Program-made: the position numbers and the translations under genes
The notes under the pieces: model-generated
What the model was told of the DNA's origin: nothing
Database searches by the model: none
The model's input: the letters and a program-made list of their open reading frames with translations, nothing else
Assembly: GCF_013155375.1 (NCBI RefSeq)
Contig: NZ_JABJQY010000002.1
Span: 992,001-1,056,000, forward strand
Origin: Nocardioides sp. zg-1308
GTDB taxonomy: Bacteria > Actinomycetota > Actinomycetes > Propionibacteriales > Nocardioidaceae
Reading direction: 5' to 3'
DNA: 64,000 nucleotides
Shown: in pieces, positions 34,979-45,771 of the stretch
Layout: the number at the start of each line of letters is the position of its first letter
How positions within the stretch are numbered: the first letter of the stretch is position 1

Positions 34979-35611
34979 ATGACGTCGCTGGAGACTGCCG
35001 AGGAGTTCCACGCCCGGGTGGCCGCCGCCACCGACGACGAGGGCCGCCTGCCCGTGGCCATCGAGCTGATGCCGGGGTGGGACATCTTCCCGTTCGAGCT
35101 CGGCGGGCTGCGGATCAAGCCGCTCGAGCCGATGGTGGACGCGGAGCCGCCGCGCGTCGGCGACGACCCCGAGCAGTGCCCGTGCCGCGGCCCGCTCGGT
35201 CCGGAGCACGCGGCGAGGGTGGCGTGGAGCAACGAGCGCTGGATGCTCGAGCTGCTCGACATGCGCCTCCCGGTCGCCTTCATCCTCAAGCCCCGCGACC
35301 ACCACGACCTCGCGGACCTGCCCGACGACCTCGCCTCGGAGATGGGCCGGCTCATGGTCGCGGTCACCGCCGCCGTCGAGGAGCTGCCCAGCGTGGGGCG
35401 GTGCCACGTGGGCCGCTACGGCGACGGTGGGGCCCACCTGCACCCGTTCTTCTTCGGGCGGCCCGCCCGGATGCCGCAGCTGCGCGGGTCGACGCTGCTG
35501 GACTGGGAGGAGAACCTGCCGACCGTGCCCGAGGACGTACGCCGCGCCAACGCCGCGCACGTCGGCCACCGCCTGGTGGAGAGGCTCGGGGGCGACGGAC
35601 CGGGCTGGTGA
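34979..35611 (+). CDS. HIT-like (histidine triad fold) protein
   Basis: A 210-residue protein. VAFILKPRDHHDLADLPDD near residue 100 and HVGRYGDGGAHLHPFFFGRP near residue 150 match the strand and active-site region of the HIT superfamily, with HLHP replacing the usual HxHxHxx; the catalytic triad may therefore be incomplete. CPCRG near residue 65 resembles the metal-binding N-terminal part of some family members. The ATG at 34979 follows CAGACT by 6 bases. It lies 17 bases after the SDR gene and may be cotranscribed with it. Nucleotide hydrolase or transferase activity is inference. Confidence 0.6.
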   Translation: MTSLETAEEFHARVAAATDDEGRLPVAIELMPGWDIFPFELGGLRIKPLEPMVDAEPPRVGDDPEQCPCRGPLGPEHAARVAWSNERWMLELLDMRLPVAFILKPRDHHDLADLPDDLASEMGRLMVAVTAAVEELPSVGRCHVGRYGDGGAHLHPFFFGRPARMPQLRGSTLLDWEENLPTVPEDVRRANAAHVGHRLVERLGGDGPGW

Positions 35612-35612
35612 G

Positions 35613-36836
35613 TCAGGCCGGGCCGCTCCCGGTGGTCTCGTGCGTGGTGACGATGTCGTTGCTCGCGGCCCACTCGCCGATGTCGCGCCGCTCGATCGCC
35701 GCGGCCATCAGCTCGGGGAAGAGGTCCGGCGTGCACGCGAACGACGGCACGCCGACCTCCGCGAGGGCGGCCGCGTGGTCGGCGTCGAAGGACGGCTGGC
35801 CGGAGTCGCTCAGCGCCAGCAGCGCGATCATCGTCGCGCCGGAGGCCACCACGGACCGCGCCCGGCCCACCATCTCCTCGGCGATGCCACCCTCGTAGAG
35901 GTCGCTGATGAGGACGAGCACCGTGTCGGCCGGCTGGGTGATCGCACCCTGGCAGTAGGCCAGCGCCCGGTTGATGTCGGTGCCGCCACCGAGCTGCACC
36001 CCGAAGAGCACGTCGACCGGGTCGTCGATCTCGTCGGTGAGGTCGACCACCTCGGTGTCGAAGACCACCAGCCGCGTCTCGAGCGAGCGGATGGAGGCCA
36101 GCACCGCCCCGAAGACCGAGCTGTAGACGATCGACTCGGCCATCGACCCGGACTGGTCGATGCAGAGGATCACCTGGCGCTCCACCTGCGTCGAGCGGCG
36201 GGCGTAGCCCACCAGCCGCTCGGGCACGACGGTGCGGTGCTCGGGGAGGTAGTGCTTGAGGTTGGCCGCGACCGTGCGCCGCCAGTCGACGTCGCGCATG
36301 CGCGGGCGGCGGGTGCGCGCGGAGCGGTCGAGGGCACCGGAGACGGCCTGGACGGTCCGCTGCCGCAGCCGCTCCTCGAGCTCGTCGGTCACCTGCCGTA
36401 CGACGGCGCGCGCCGTCTCGCGGGAGTGCTCGGGGATGACGCGGCCCAGCCCGATCAGCGTGCTGACCAGCCCCACGTCAGGCTGGACCGCCCGCATCAT
36501 CTCCGGCTCGAGCAGCATCTGCCGCAGCCCGAGGCGCTGCATCGCGTCGCCCTGCATCACCTGCACGACCGACGACGGGAAGTAGGTCCGGATGTCGCCG
36601 AGCCAGCGCGAGACCCGGGGCGCCGAGCCGCCGAGCCCGCCGCGGCGCTCGCCGTCGTAGAGGGCCTCGAGCGCCTCGTCGCGGCGCTGGTCGTCGGCGG
36701 TGAGGCCCACGCCGGCGCCGGCGCCGTCGGCGCCGGTCAGGCCGTCGGCCTCGCCGCCGCCGAGGACCAGGCGCCAGCGGGTGAGCCGGTCGCGCGGCTG
36801 TCCCTCAGCGGTCGTCGGGTCAGGCTGCTCCGTCAT
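35613..36836 (-). CDS. VWA domain protein of the MoxR-associated cluster
   Basis: A 407-residue protein. The C-terminal half is a von Willebrand A domain with an intact metal site: DQSGS in VILCIDQSGSMAES (near residue 240), the Thr in LGGGTDINRAL and the Asp in VLISDLYEGG. The N-terminal half is helical and Arg-rich, and includes MLLEPEMMRAVQPDVGLVSTLIGLG. VWA proteins paired with MoxR ATPases usually act as chaperone-like or metal-insertion partners. It is the last gene of a five-gene operon and its start overlaps the DUF5682 stop by 17 bases. No signal peptide, so it acts in the cytoplasm. Confidence 0.88.
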   Translation of the reverse strand: MTEQPDPTTAEGQPRDRLTRWRLVLGGGEADGLTGADGAGAGVGLTADDQRRDEALEALYDGERRGGLGGSAPRVSRWLGDIRTYFPSSVVQVMQGDAMQRLGLRQMLLEPEMMRAVQPDVGLVSTLIGLGRVIPEHSRETARAVVRQVTDELEERLRQRTVQAVSGALDRSARTRRPRMRDVDWRRTVAANLKHYLPEHRTVVPERLVGYARRSTQVERQVILCIDQSGSMAESIVYSSVFGAVLASIRSLETRLVVFDTEVVDLTDEIDDPVDVLFGVQLGGGTDINRALAYCQGAITQPADTVLVLISDLYEGGIAEEMVGRARSVVASGATMIALLALSDSGQPSFDADHAAALAEVGVPSFACTPDLFPELMAAAIERRDIGEWAASNDIVTTHETTGSGPA

Positions 36837-39180
36837 GGTCGACCTCCTTCCACCCGACCAGCCGGGCCACGGTGCGCAGCGCCGGCATCGCCCGCGCCAG
36901 GTCGAGGACGTGGTCGTCGGGCCGGCGCTCCGGGCCGCCTATGCCGGCCACCTGCTCGCCGATCGTGCGGCGCTCGGCGCGGCTGAACTGCGAGAAGGTG
37001 CGGCGCACCAGCGGCAGCAGGTCCTCGAACGCCGTCTCGTCGAGGCCGCGCACCCATTCGTCGACCAGCCCGAGCAGGACCGGGTCGTGGACGAGCAGCA
37101 CCGCGTCGCCGGCGAGGAACCCGGCCAGCCAGGAGGCCGCCTGGGGTGCGGAGGCGGTCAGGGAGAGGCGTCGTCCCATCCGGTGGGCCGCCGCACCGGT
37201 GTCGAGGTGGCCGGCGTCGAGGAGGATGCGGGTCGCGCGCCCGGCGACGGCCCCGGCGACGTGGTCGGGCGCGGACACGGACTCGAGGGCGCTGACCCAG
37301 GCCGCGTCGAGCTCGGCGTCGGCGAGCAGCGAGAGCCCGCGGTGGGCCGCGGCGATGGCGGTGACCATCTCGTCGGCGGCGTCCTCGTCGAGGCTGGCGC
37401 AGGCCATCGGCAGCCCGACGCAGGCGCGCACCGCCGTCGCCGCGAGCACCGCGCGGACGCGGTCGGTGTCGACGCCGCGCACGTCTCCGTAGCGGCACGT
37501 CCGCGCCAGCGGCTCGACCGTCGAGAGCAGCGCGGGCACGTCGTGCTGCACGGCGGCCCGCGCGTCGAGCGCGTCGAGGACCGCGTCGACACCGTCGGGC
37601 AGGTCCGCGGTCAGGCAGGCGCTGACCAGCGTCGCGAGCTCGGTCAGGTCGGCGGACCGCGCGGCGCGGTCGGCGGCGCGAGCCGCGGCGGCGACCGCCA
37701 CGGTCGTGCCCCACACGCTGGCCTCGACGAGGTCCACGGCCAGCTCGGGGCGCCACTCGAGGGTCCAGGTCTCCTTGAACGTGCCGGTGGTGCGCCCGCC
37801 CTCGGTCGGCTCGCCCCAGCCGATGCCGAGCAGGCTGAGGCGGTGCAGCAGCACCGAGCGGGCCAGCGGCCGCTCCAGCCGGAGGTCGAGCTCGAGCTGC
37901 TGGGCCGACGCCGACGGCTTGAGCCGCAGGGACCGCTGCTGCCGGGCGAGGTCGGCGGCGAGCGGCACGACGGGCGCGGACTCGGGCACCGACCCGAGCT
38001 CCTGGCCGACCACGAGCCGCTCGTGGACGAGGTCGAGCGGCAGCCGGGACCCCTCGCAGAGCACGGTCTGCGCGGCGTCGTCGAGCTCGCTGAGCCCGAC
38101 CGAGGGACGCCCGCGCACGGTGGCCAGGGTCTCGGCGAGCCGGGCGGCCTCGACGATCGAGGCCGTCGAGGCGTCCAGCCGCTCCTCGCGCAGCGTGCGG
38201 GCGACCCGCACCAGCCATGACGTCGCCAGGTCGCGGGGGTCGGGGTCCGGCTGCATCATGTGGTCGAAGAGGTGCTGGTACCACCCCGGGGCGCCGACCC
38301 CGGCGCCGTAGCCGGAGGCGTAGCTGAGCCGTCCCGCGGTCCAGGGTGTCCACGCCGCCGCCACCTTGGTGCGCGGCAGCCTGGTCACGAGCTCGCGGTC
38401 GCGGGACACCGGCGGGAAGTCGTCCGGCACCAGCGCCGGTGCGTGCCAGGCGCCGCACACCACCGCGATCCGCGCCTCGGGCGCGGACTTGATCTCGGCG
38501 CGCAGCACCTTGCGCATCCAGGCCTCGCGGCGGGCGTTGGCGTGCACGTCCGGGTCGTCCGCGGGCCGCCGGTCGGCCTCGCGGACCGCCGCCATCGCGT
38601 CGCGGATCGCCGCGAAGCGCTCCGCGGGAGAGTCGTGGCGCTGCTCGACCGCGTCCTCCCACCAGCGTTCGGCGTCGTCGTAGCCGGCCGTCGCGGCCAG
38701 CGTGCCGATGGGGTCGAGCCGCTCGGGCGGGAGGGAGGCGGTCGACTCCTCCGGGGACTCCTCCGGACCGTCCGCCTCCGAAACGTCCGCCGCTGCGTCG
38801 GGAAGGTGGTCCGGCTCCGCAGCGGCGCCGGTCCCGGCTCGCGCCTCCCGCTCCTGCGCGGCGAGGGCGAACGCGTGGGTCGCGGGCAGGTCGAGGAAGC
38901 GCACCGGCACGCCGCGCGACAGCGCCCACCGGGCGGCGACCCACTCGGGCGAGAAGCGGGCCAGGGGGTAGAACGTCGCCTGCCGCGGCTCGTCGACGGC
39001 GTACACGAGGCCGGCGACCGGCGGCACCATGTCGGCCTCCCCGAGGAGGTCGACGATCGCGTCGAGCTCGGGACAGCCCTCGATCAGCACCAGGTCGGGT
39101 GGGTGCTGGGTGAGTGCCTCCAGCACGGCGCGGGCCGAGCCCGGGCCGTGGTGGCGTACGCCGTAGACGTCGACGGTCAT
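36820..39180 (-). CDS. DUF5682 protein, TraB/Tiki-like N-terminal pattern
   Basis: A 786-residue cytoplasmic protein of DUF5682. It opens VYGVRHHGPGSARAVLEAL then PPDLVLIEGCPE, and near residue 240 has RIAVVCGAWHAPALVP. G-x-x-H...S..V, then PD.V.IE, then V.GA.H.PG is the motif order of TraB/PrgY/Tiki-type proteins, so the first ~260 residues may be a divergent metal-dependent hydrolase of that superfamily. An acidic Pro/Glu/Asp-rich linker follows HAFALAAQERE. The C-terminal ~450 residues are helical without known motifs. It lies 10 bases after the MoxR gene and overlaps the VWA gene. The hydrolase idea is inference from pattern. Confidence 0.75.
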   Translation of the reverse strand: MTVDVYGVRHHGPGSARAVLEALTQHPPDLVLIEGCPELDAIVDLLGEADMVPPVAGLVYAVDEPRQATFYPLARFSPEWVAARWALSRGVPVRFLDLPATHAFALAAQEREARAGTGAAAEPDHLPDAAADVSEADGPEESPEESTASLPPERLDPIGTLAATAGYDDAERWWEDAVEQRHDSPAERFAAIRDAMAAVREADRRPADDPDVHANARREAWMRKVLRAEIKSAPEARIAVVCGAWHAPALVPDDFPPVSRDRELVTRLPRTKVAAAWTPWTAGRLSYASGYGAGVGAPGWYQHLFDHMMQPDPDPRDLATSWLVRVARTLREERLDASTASIVEAARLAETLATVRGRPSVGLSELDDAAQTVLCEGSRLPLDLVHERLVVGQELGSVPESAPVVPLAADLARQQRSLRLKPSASAQQLELDLRLERPLARSVLLHRLSLLGIGWGEPTEGGRTTGTFKETWTLEWRPELAVDLVEASVWGTTVAVAAAARAADRAARSADLTELATLVSACLTADLPDGVDAVLDALDARAAVQHDVPALLSTVEPLARTCRYGDVRGVDTDRVRAVLAATAVRACVGLPMACASLDEDAADEMVTAIAAAHRGLSLLADAELDAAWVSALESVSAPDHVAGAVAGRATRILLDAGHLDTGAAAHRMGRRLSLTASAPQAASWLAGFLAGDAVLLVHDPVLLGLVDEWVRGLDETAFEDLLPLVRRTFSQFSRAERRTIGEQVAGIGGPERRPDDHVLDLARAMPALRTVARLVGWKEVDHDGAA

Positions 39181-39190
39181 GCGAGCCGGC

Positions 39191-40291
39191 TCAGCCCAGG
39201 TCCCGGCAGGCGCGGTAGAGGTCGCTCCACTCGCGGCGGTTGCGGACGACCGTCTCGAGGTACTCCTGCCAGACCAGCTGGTCCTGCACGGGGTCCTTGA
39301 CGACCGCACCGAGGAGGCTGCCCGCGACGTCCTCGGCCCGCACGGTGCCGTCCCCGAAGTGGGCGGCGAGGGCGAGGCCGTTGGTCATCACCGAGATCGC
39401 CTCGGCGGTCGACAGCGTGGAGCTCGGCGACTTGATCGTCGTGCGCTGGTCGGTGGTCACGCCGCTGCGGAGCTCGCGCATCACGGTGACGACGCGCTGG
39501 ATCTCCGAGAGCGAGGCGAGGTCGGCGGGCAGCTCGAGCGAGGCGCCGAGCGCGGTGACCCGCGTGCGGACGATCTCGACCTCCTGCTCGAGGGTGTCGG
39601 GCAGGGGCAGGACGACGGTGTTGAAGCGCCGGCGCAGCGCGGACGACAGGTCGTTGACGCCCTTGTCGCGGTTGTTGGCGGTGGCGATGACGTTGAAGCC
39701 GGGCCGCGCCTGCACCTCCTCGTCGAGGTCCGGGATCGGCAGTGTCTTCTCCGACAGGATGCTGATGAGGGAGTCCTGGACGTCGGAGGGGATCCGGGTG
39801 AGCTCCTCGATGCGGGCGATGGCGCCCGTCTCCATGGCGCGCATGACCGGCCCCGGCACGAGCGCCTCGCGCGAGGGTCCCTCGGCCAGCAGCCGGGCGT
39901 AGTTCCAGCCGTAGCGCAGCGCCTCCTCCTGGGTCCCGGCGGTGCCCTGGACCACCAGCGTCGAGCGGCCGCTGATGGCGGCGGCGAGGTGCTCCCCGAG
40001 CCAGGACTTGGCGGTGCCCGGGACCCCGAGCAGGAGCAGGGCGCGGTCGGTGGCGAGGGACGAGATGGCGACCTCGACCAGGCGCCGCTGGCCGAGGTAC
40101 TTCGGCGTCACCACGGTGCCGTCGGGCAGCGCGCCGCCCAGGACGTACGTCGCCACCGCCCACGGCGACAGGTGCCACGAGGGCGGCCGGGGCCGGTCGT
40201 CGACCGCGGCCAGCGCGGCGAGCTCGTCGGCGTACGCGTCCTCGGCGTGCTGGCGCAGCACTCCTGCGGCGGGTGGCTGGCTGGTGGTCAT
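39191..40291 (-). CDS. MoxR-type AAA+ ATPase
   Basis: A 366-residue AAA+ protein. Walker A is LGVPGTAKSW, sensor 1 is FNVIATANNRDKGVNDLS and the arginine-finger region is SALRRRFN. The Walker B segment reads AIARIEELTRIP, with Glu-Glu where most MoxR proteins have Asp-Glu; the change is conservative but may alter ATP turnover. The C-terminal lid is helical. MoxR ATPases remodel partners that their VWA protein presents, and both are in this operon. The ATG at 40291 overlaps the DUF5691 stop (ATGA), so the two are translationally coupled. Confidence 0.88.
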   Translation of the reverse strand: MTTSQPPAAGVLRQHAEDAYADELAALAAVDDRPRPPSWHLSPWAVATYVLGGALPDGTVVTPKYLGQRRLVEVAISSLATDRALLLLGVPGTAKSWLGEHLAAAISGRSTLVVQGTAGTQEEALRYGWNYARLLAEGPSREALVPGPVMRAMETGAIARIEELTRIPSDVQDSLISILSEKTLPIPDLDEEVQARPGFNVIATANNRDKGVNDLSSALRRRFNTVVLPLPDTLEQEVEIVRTRVTALGASLELPADLASLSEIQRVVTVMRELRSGVTTDQRTTIKSPSSTLSTAEAISVMTNGLALAAHFGDGTVRAEDVAGSLLGAVVKDPVQDQLVWQEYLETVVRNRREWSDLYRACRDLG

Positions 40292-41783
40292 CTGAAGGCC
40301 TCCGTGAGGGATGTGCGGAACGCGTGGAGCTGCAGGGTCTCGGTGAGGGCGCGGCGCAGGAACATGGCGTCGGCCGGGGCGCGCTCGAGGGCGACGCGGG
40401 TCTCGGGCGTCAGCGACGGGGGGAGCGCCGCGGCCAGCAGCGGGGCCGCGGCCTGCACGAGCAGCGGGTTGCCGCCCTCCCTGCGGAGGCCGGCGAGCAC
40501 GGCGCGGCCCAGCTCGTCGGGCCAGGGCCGCGGCGCGCCCGTCAGGAGGGTGCGCAGGTCGCGCCCCTTGGGGGGCCGGGTCACCCAGGCGACGAGGAGG
40601 TCGGTGCGCTCCTGCTCGGGCAGCAGCCAGACCAGGCGCGGGTCGCTGACGCCGAGTCCGACGCAGGCGACGGCCCACTCACGGTCGCGGTGCTCGACGA
40701 CGGCATCGACGAGCCAGCCCCGCACGTCGTCGTCGCGCAGCATCTTGAGGGTCCCGGCCGCGGACCTGCCGGTGATGTCGGTCCACGTGCGGAGCGGCGC
40801 GGCCCGGACGACCTGCGCGAGCCAGGTGGTGGGGGCCACGGTCCCGGTCCTCGTCGGGGCGGTCAGGCCGTCGCGGACCCCGACGGCGTCGGGCGCGTCG
40901 GGGACGTCGACCTCGAGGTGGCGCACGATGGTGCCCCGGACCCGCACCAGGGAGCGGAGGCGCGCGGCCATCCGTGCGCTCCGGGCGCTGTCGGGCAGCA
41001 GCCCCAGCACGGAAGCAGCGACCTCGCGCACGCTGACGGCCCTGTCGTCGAGGCCTCGCTCGAGGAGCGGCTCGTCGGCGGGCGAGATCCCGTGGCGGAA
41101 GGAGCGCAGCGCCTCGGCGCGCACCTTGGCCGAGACGCTGTCCCACTGGGCGTCGAGGAGCAGACGTGCCGCGTCGGGGTCGGCGCGGCGGCCGGCGGCG
41201 AAGGCGGGGATCGCCTCGGCGGTCGGCAGCGTGGGCCACGCCGCCGTCCAGTCGTCGGCAGGGCCGTCCGCCACCGGTGCGTCCCCGGCCGGGGCGACCA
41301 GCGACGCCCAGGCCGGGTTGAGGCCGGCCAGCCAGGTGCCGCGGGCGCCGAGCGCCGTGGCGAGGGCGAGGGCGACGGGCCGCCGGCCGGCCGCGAGGTC
41401 CATGAGACCGGGCAGCAACCACCACGGCGCCCGCTGCTGCGCCTCGGCGGCCAGCCGCAGCCACTCGAGCACCAGGTCGTCGCGCGCGCTGCCTGACACC
41501 GGCGGCTGGGTGAGGAGGAGGTGGAGCAGCTGGGCCGCGGTGTCGCCGCACGCAGGCAGGACCTCGGTCGGCGCGGTGTCGCCGTCGGCCCGGGGCTCGG
41601 CCAGAAGGGCGCCGGCCCGGGTGGTCACGTCAACCAGGGCGGCGCTCGCCAGCAGGCGCTCCTCGGCGGGTGAGCGGTCGTCCGGTTCGAGGCCGAGGAC
41701 GGACGGAGCGACCGGTGGCTCGCGCCGCGCCGTACCGACCAGCGCTGCGGTGCCGACCTCTGTCAGCCACGTCCCGAGGCCGC

Positions 41784-41787
<4 letters not shown>
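40288..41787 (-). CDS. DUF5691 protein (helical repeat)
   Basis: A 499-residue, almost entirely helical, Ala/Leu/Arg-rich protein of DUF5691. Several segments such as SVSAKVRAEALRSFRHGISP and DDRAVSVREVAASVLGLLPDS look like HEAT or ARM repeats, which usually serve as protein-binding scaffolds. There are no catalytic motifs and no signal peptide. The GTG start at 41787 overlaps the SWIM gene stop (GTGA), and its own stop overlaps the MoxR start, so it is made in step with both. It may hold the SWIM protein and the ATPase together. Confidence 0.75.
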
Positions 41788-43106
<1,319 letters not shown>

Positions 43107-43181
43107 GGCGCTGCCATCCAACCACCCGGTGCCGACAGGCGAGGGGCGTTTGGGTGCTGCGGCTCTCCGCCGGCTGTGGAC

Positions 43182-44471
43182 CTATCTGCGGGGGTGGAAG
43201 CGGAGGTCTCCGTTGGGGAGGCGGTCGGGGCGGTGTGCGGTGTGGTGGGCTCGGTGGTGGTGGTGTGAGCAGAGGAGTACGCCGTTGGTGAGGTCGGTGG
43301 GTCCGCCGGTGTGCCAGGGGTGGAGGTGGTGGGCCCCGCACCAGGTGCCGGGGATGTCGCAGCCCTCGGCGCGACACGTGCGGTCGCGGACCAGGAGCGC
43401 CTTGCGTTGGGCGGGGGTGAACAGGCGGCGGGTGCGGCCGAGGTCGAGGGGAAGGCTGTCGCCGCCGAGGACCGCTGGGAGGATCCGCGCGGTGCAGGCC
43501 AGTCTCCTGGCTTCGGCGGCGGTGATGCGGTCGCCGGTGAACATGTCGCCGGGCACCAGACCGGCGCCTGTGAGGTCCGCGGTCCCCAGGTCATTGCGCA
43601 GGCCGGCGAAGGGGATGGTGACGACCACGGTGGTGGCGTCGCCGCCGTGGACCGGGAGGCGGGTGGGGTCAATCGCCTCGAGGAGCTGGCACAGCGCGTG
43701 GCCGAGCCTCTTCGGGTAGGCGGTGCGGGTGAGCGGGTCACCGCTGGGCTCGTCCCCAGCGGCTTGGTGGAGGCGGGGGTTGGTGAACGCCTCGAGGTAG
43801 GTGGCGAGCCGGGTGCCGACGGTGTCGGGGACACGTCCGGTGATGCGGGTGGTGCCGTCCCCGACCCGGCGCAGGGTGAGGCGGGTCTGGTCGGCGGCGT
43901 GGGCCTCGAGAGCGGCGAGGCGGGCGGCTTCGGCGGCGTCGGCGATGTCGGGGGCGACGACGTCGAGGATGCGGCGTCCGATCCGCCCCAGCTCCTTGGG
44001 TCCGAACGTGGTGGCCTGCTGCACGAGGTGTTGCTCAGCACGGTCCACGGTCTCGGCGTCGACCCTGGCGGGTAGGGCGTCCAGGGTCTGCAAGGCGCGG
44101 TGGATCACGTGCGCCTGAGCGAGCGTCGCGGCGCCGTCGCGCATCGCCGATGCGAGGACCGGACGCTCCCGCTCCAGCGCGGTGGCGAGGGCCAGGTCGG
44201 CGCGGGCGTCGGCGTACCGCGTCCGCGTGACCTGCGCCAGCCACCCCGCAGCGTCCCTCGCAGCGGTGGCGTCAGCGAGGTCGCCGGCGTCGGCCAGGAT
44301 CCGCAGCCGCAGCTCCGTCAGCTGCGCCTCCGCAGCCACGAGCTCGGTCAATGCCGTCGCCTCGGCGGCCGTGGTCATGAACGTCGGGTTCGTGTCCGCC
44401 ACCGACTTCAGCACCGACCGGACGTCGGTAGCTGCTGCCACGATCGGGTGCGTGGTGCTGGGGTGAGTCAC
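43182..44471 (-). CDS. DUF222/HNH endonuclease (13E12-type) protein
   Basis: A 429-residue protein of the 13E12 repeat family common in actinobacteria. Residues 30-300 form the helical DUF222 domain. The C-terminal HNH nuclease domain reads CRAEGCDIPGTWCGAHHLHPW, then GGPTDLTNGVLLCSHHHHRAHH, with both zinc Cys pairs and the catalytic His present. Many copies exist per genome in Nocardioides and mycobacteria; they may move as homing-type elements, but no flanking repeats are visible here. The GTG at 44471 is chosen because AAGGAG lies about 8 bases upstream; an in-frame ATG 33 bases earlier lacks one. Confidence 0.92.
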   Translation of the reverse strand: MTHPSTTHPIVAAATDVRSVLKSVADTNPTFMTTAAEATALTELVAAEAQLTELRLRILADAGDLADATAARDAAGWLAQVTRTRYADARADLALATALERERPVLASAMRDGAATLAQAHVIHRALQTLDALPARVDAETVDRAEQHLVQQATTFGPKELGRIGRRILDVVAPDIADAAEAARLAALEAHAADQTRLTLRRVGDGTTRITGRVPDTVGTRLATYLEAFTNPRLHQAAGDEPSGDPLTRTAYPKRLGHALCQLLEAIDPTRLPVHGGDATTVVVTIPFAGLRNDLGTADLTGAGLVPGDMFTGDRITAAEARRLACTARILPAVLGGDSLPLDLGRTRRLFTPAQRKALLVRDRTCRAEGCDIPGTWCGAHHLHPWHTGGPTDLTNGVLLCSHHHHRAHHTAHRPDRLPNGDLRFHPRR

Positions 44472-44712
44472 CGTGGGGCTCCTTCCGACGACGGTCCACG
44501 CCACGCGGCATGCGTGACGGACAACGGTCGTCGCTCCTGGAGGCCCGGCTTGGCGGACTATTACTCACCCTCGCAACTCGTCCACATCAGAACCGGGAAG
44601 GCGCACCCCTCACGAACTGGTGGCCCGGAGCCTCGCGGACGTACCACCCAGCATACGCCGCCTGAGTCTTATTCGCAAGTGTGTTCGAACGCCGGGAGTC
44701 GGCTGGCGCGCC

Positions 44713-45288
44713 TCACACCCGTGCGTCCACCGTCGCTCGGTCGGAGGACTCGCGACTGCGGTCGACGTACGAGCGGAGCCACAGCGCCGCCACGGCCAGG
44801 CCCGCCCCCAGAGCAGCGCCGAGCGTGTTGGAGAGCCAGTCGTTGGTCGAGCAGGACCGACCGAGGCCGGTCAGGAACGCCTGGGCGAGCTCGATCAACG
44901 CGGACACCGCGCTCGCCCCGACGAGCACGGCGATCGGGCGCCTCAGCGCCACCCCGAGGAAGAGGGCCGGCGGGACGAAGAGTACGAGGTTGGCCATCGG
45001 CTCCACCGCTCCGAGGCTCGGTGTGGCCCACTCCACGGCGCAGCCGACCGCGAGGTCACGACTCGTCGGCACCAGCGTCAGCGCAGCAACGGGCACCAGG
45101 CTCAGCAGCGCCGCCGCTCCTGCCAGACGCGGCCGGTCCGTCAGCCAGTAGCCCACCGCGGGACCCAGCACGACCAGCAGCACGAGCGCGGTCGTCGTCA
45201 GCCATCGGTGCTCGACGAGGACGGTGGCGATCACCCGGACATCATCTCGGCCGGCGTGGGTGCCGGCCTCGTCCGCGAGTACCGACAT
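44713..45288 (-). CDS. VanZ family membrane protein
   Basis: A 191-residue protein with about five membrane segments. The VanZ hallmarks are present: PMANLVLFVPPALFLGV, then SALIELAQAFL followed by the conserved SCSTNDWLSNTLGAALG loop. VanZ-like proteins confer low-level teicoplanin tolerance in enterococci; most actinobacterial members have no assigned role in the envelope. The N-terminal ~20 residues before VLVEHRWLTTTALVLL are uncertain and the true start may be a GTG in that stretch. It stands alone. The 241-base gap toward the HNH gene holds no structure I can recognise. Confidence 0.8.
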   Translation of the reverse strand: MSVLADEAGTHAGRDDVRVIATVLVEHRWLTTTALVLLVVLGPAVGYWLTDRPRLAGAAALLSLVPVAALTLVPTSRDLAVGCAVEWATPSLGAVEPMANLVLFVPPALFLGVALRRPIAVLVGASAVSALIELAQAFLTGLGRSCSTNDWLSNTLGAALGAGLAVAALWLRSYVDRSRESSDRATVDARV

Positions 45289-45342
45289 GCCGTCTTCTAG
45301 TGCCGAGCGGAGCGCCGAGCACGCATCTGCCGGGGGCAGTGC

Positions 45343-45642
45343 TCAGGCTGTCGCGACCAGCTGCAGCGCACGAAGCACGCCGATCACGTGGGACAGCTCG
45401 TGCCACGCCTCCCCGGACGATCGCCAGCGGACCTCGCGCATCGTCGCGAGGTCGTCGCTCACCTGCCCCGCCGTGAACTCGCGCGGTTGCTGATTCATGT
45501 CGAACGCCTCATCGACCGGAACGTGCCAGTAGTAGTCCACTGGCAGGGTCACCTCCGTTCCGAGGTGCGCCTCGACCAGGTCGAGGGTCCGCTCGACAGC
45601 AGATCGGAGCTCGGGGAGGCTGACGATCAAGGACTCGGCCAT
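45343..45642 (-). CDS. hypothetical protein (99 aa)
   Basis: A 99-residue acidic protein: helical MAESLIVSLPELRSAVERTL, then a VTLPVDYYWHVPVDEAF segment, and a C-terminal SSGEAWHELSHVIGVLRALQ helix. No domain is recognised. The ATG at 45642 fits better than one 20 codons upstream because the extension is irregular and runs toward the divergent gene. No signal peptide or membrane span. It lies 54 bases after VanZ on the same strand order, which may be chance. Confidence 0.55.
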   Translation of the reverse strand: MAESLIVSLPELRSAVERTLDLVEAHLGTEVTLPVDYYWHVPVDEAFDMNQQPREFTAGQVSDDLATMREVRWRSSGEAWHELSHVIGVLRALQLVATA

Positions 45643-45771
45643 GGCGGAGAGCCTTGCAGATGTGTCGTCCGCACCGGCCCCGTTGCACCGCCACACGTTC
45701 ACCGATCCGCCGGACGCACCGGCCCCCGGCTCCTAGGGTGGTCGCCGGTCACGTCAACGGGGGAGGTGCTC

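Noticed and set aside
43182..44471. HNH gene as an insertion element
   Set aside because: No target duplication or terminal repeats are visible and its base composition matches its neighbours, so I list it as a normal gene.
44472..44712. Possible tRNA or small RNA in the 241-base gap
   Set aside because: No cloverleaf, conserved T-loop or terminator hairpin could be found by eye.
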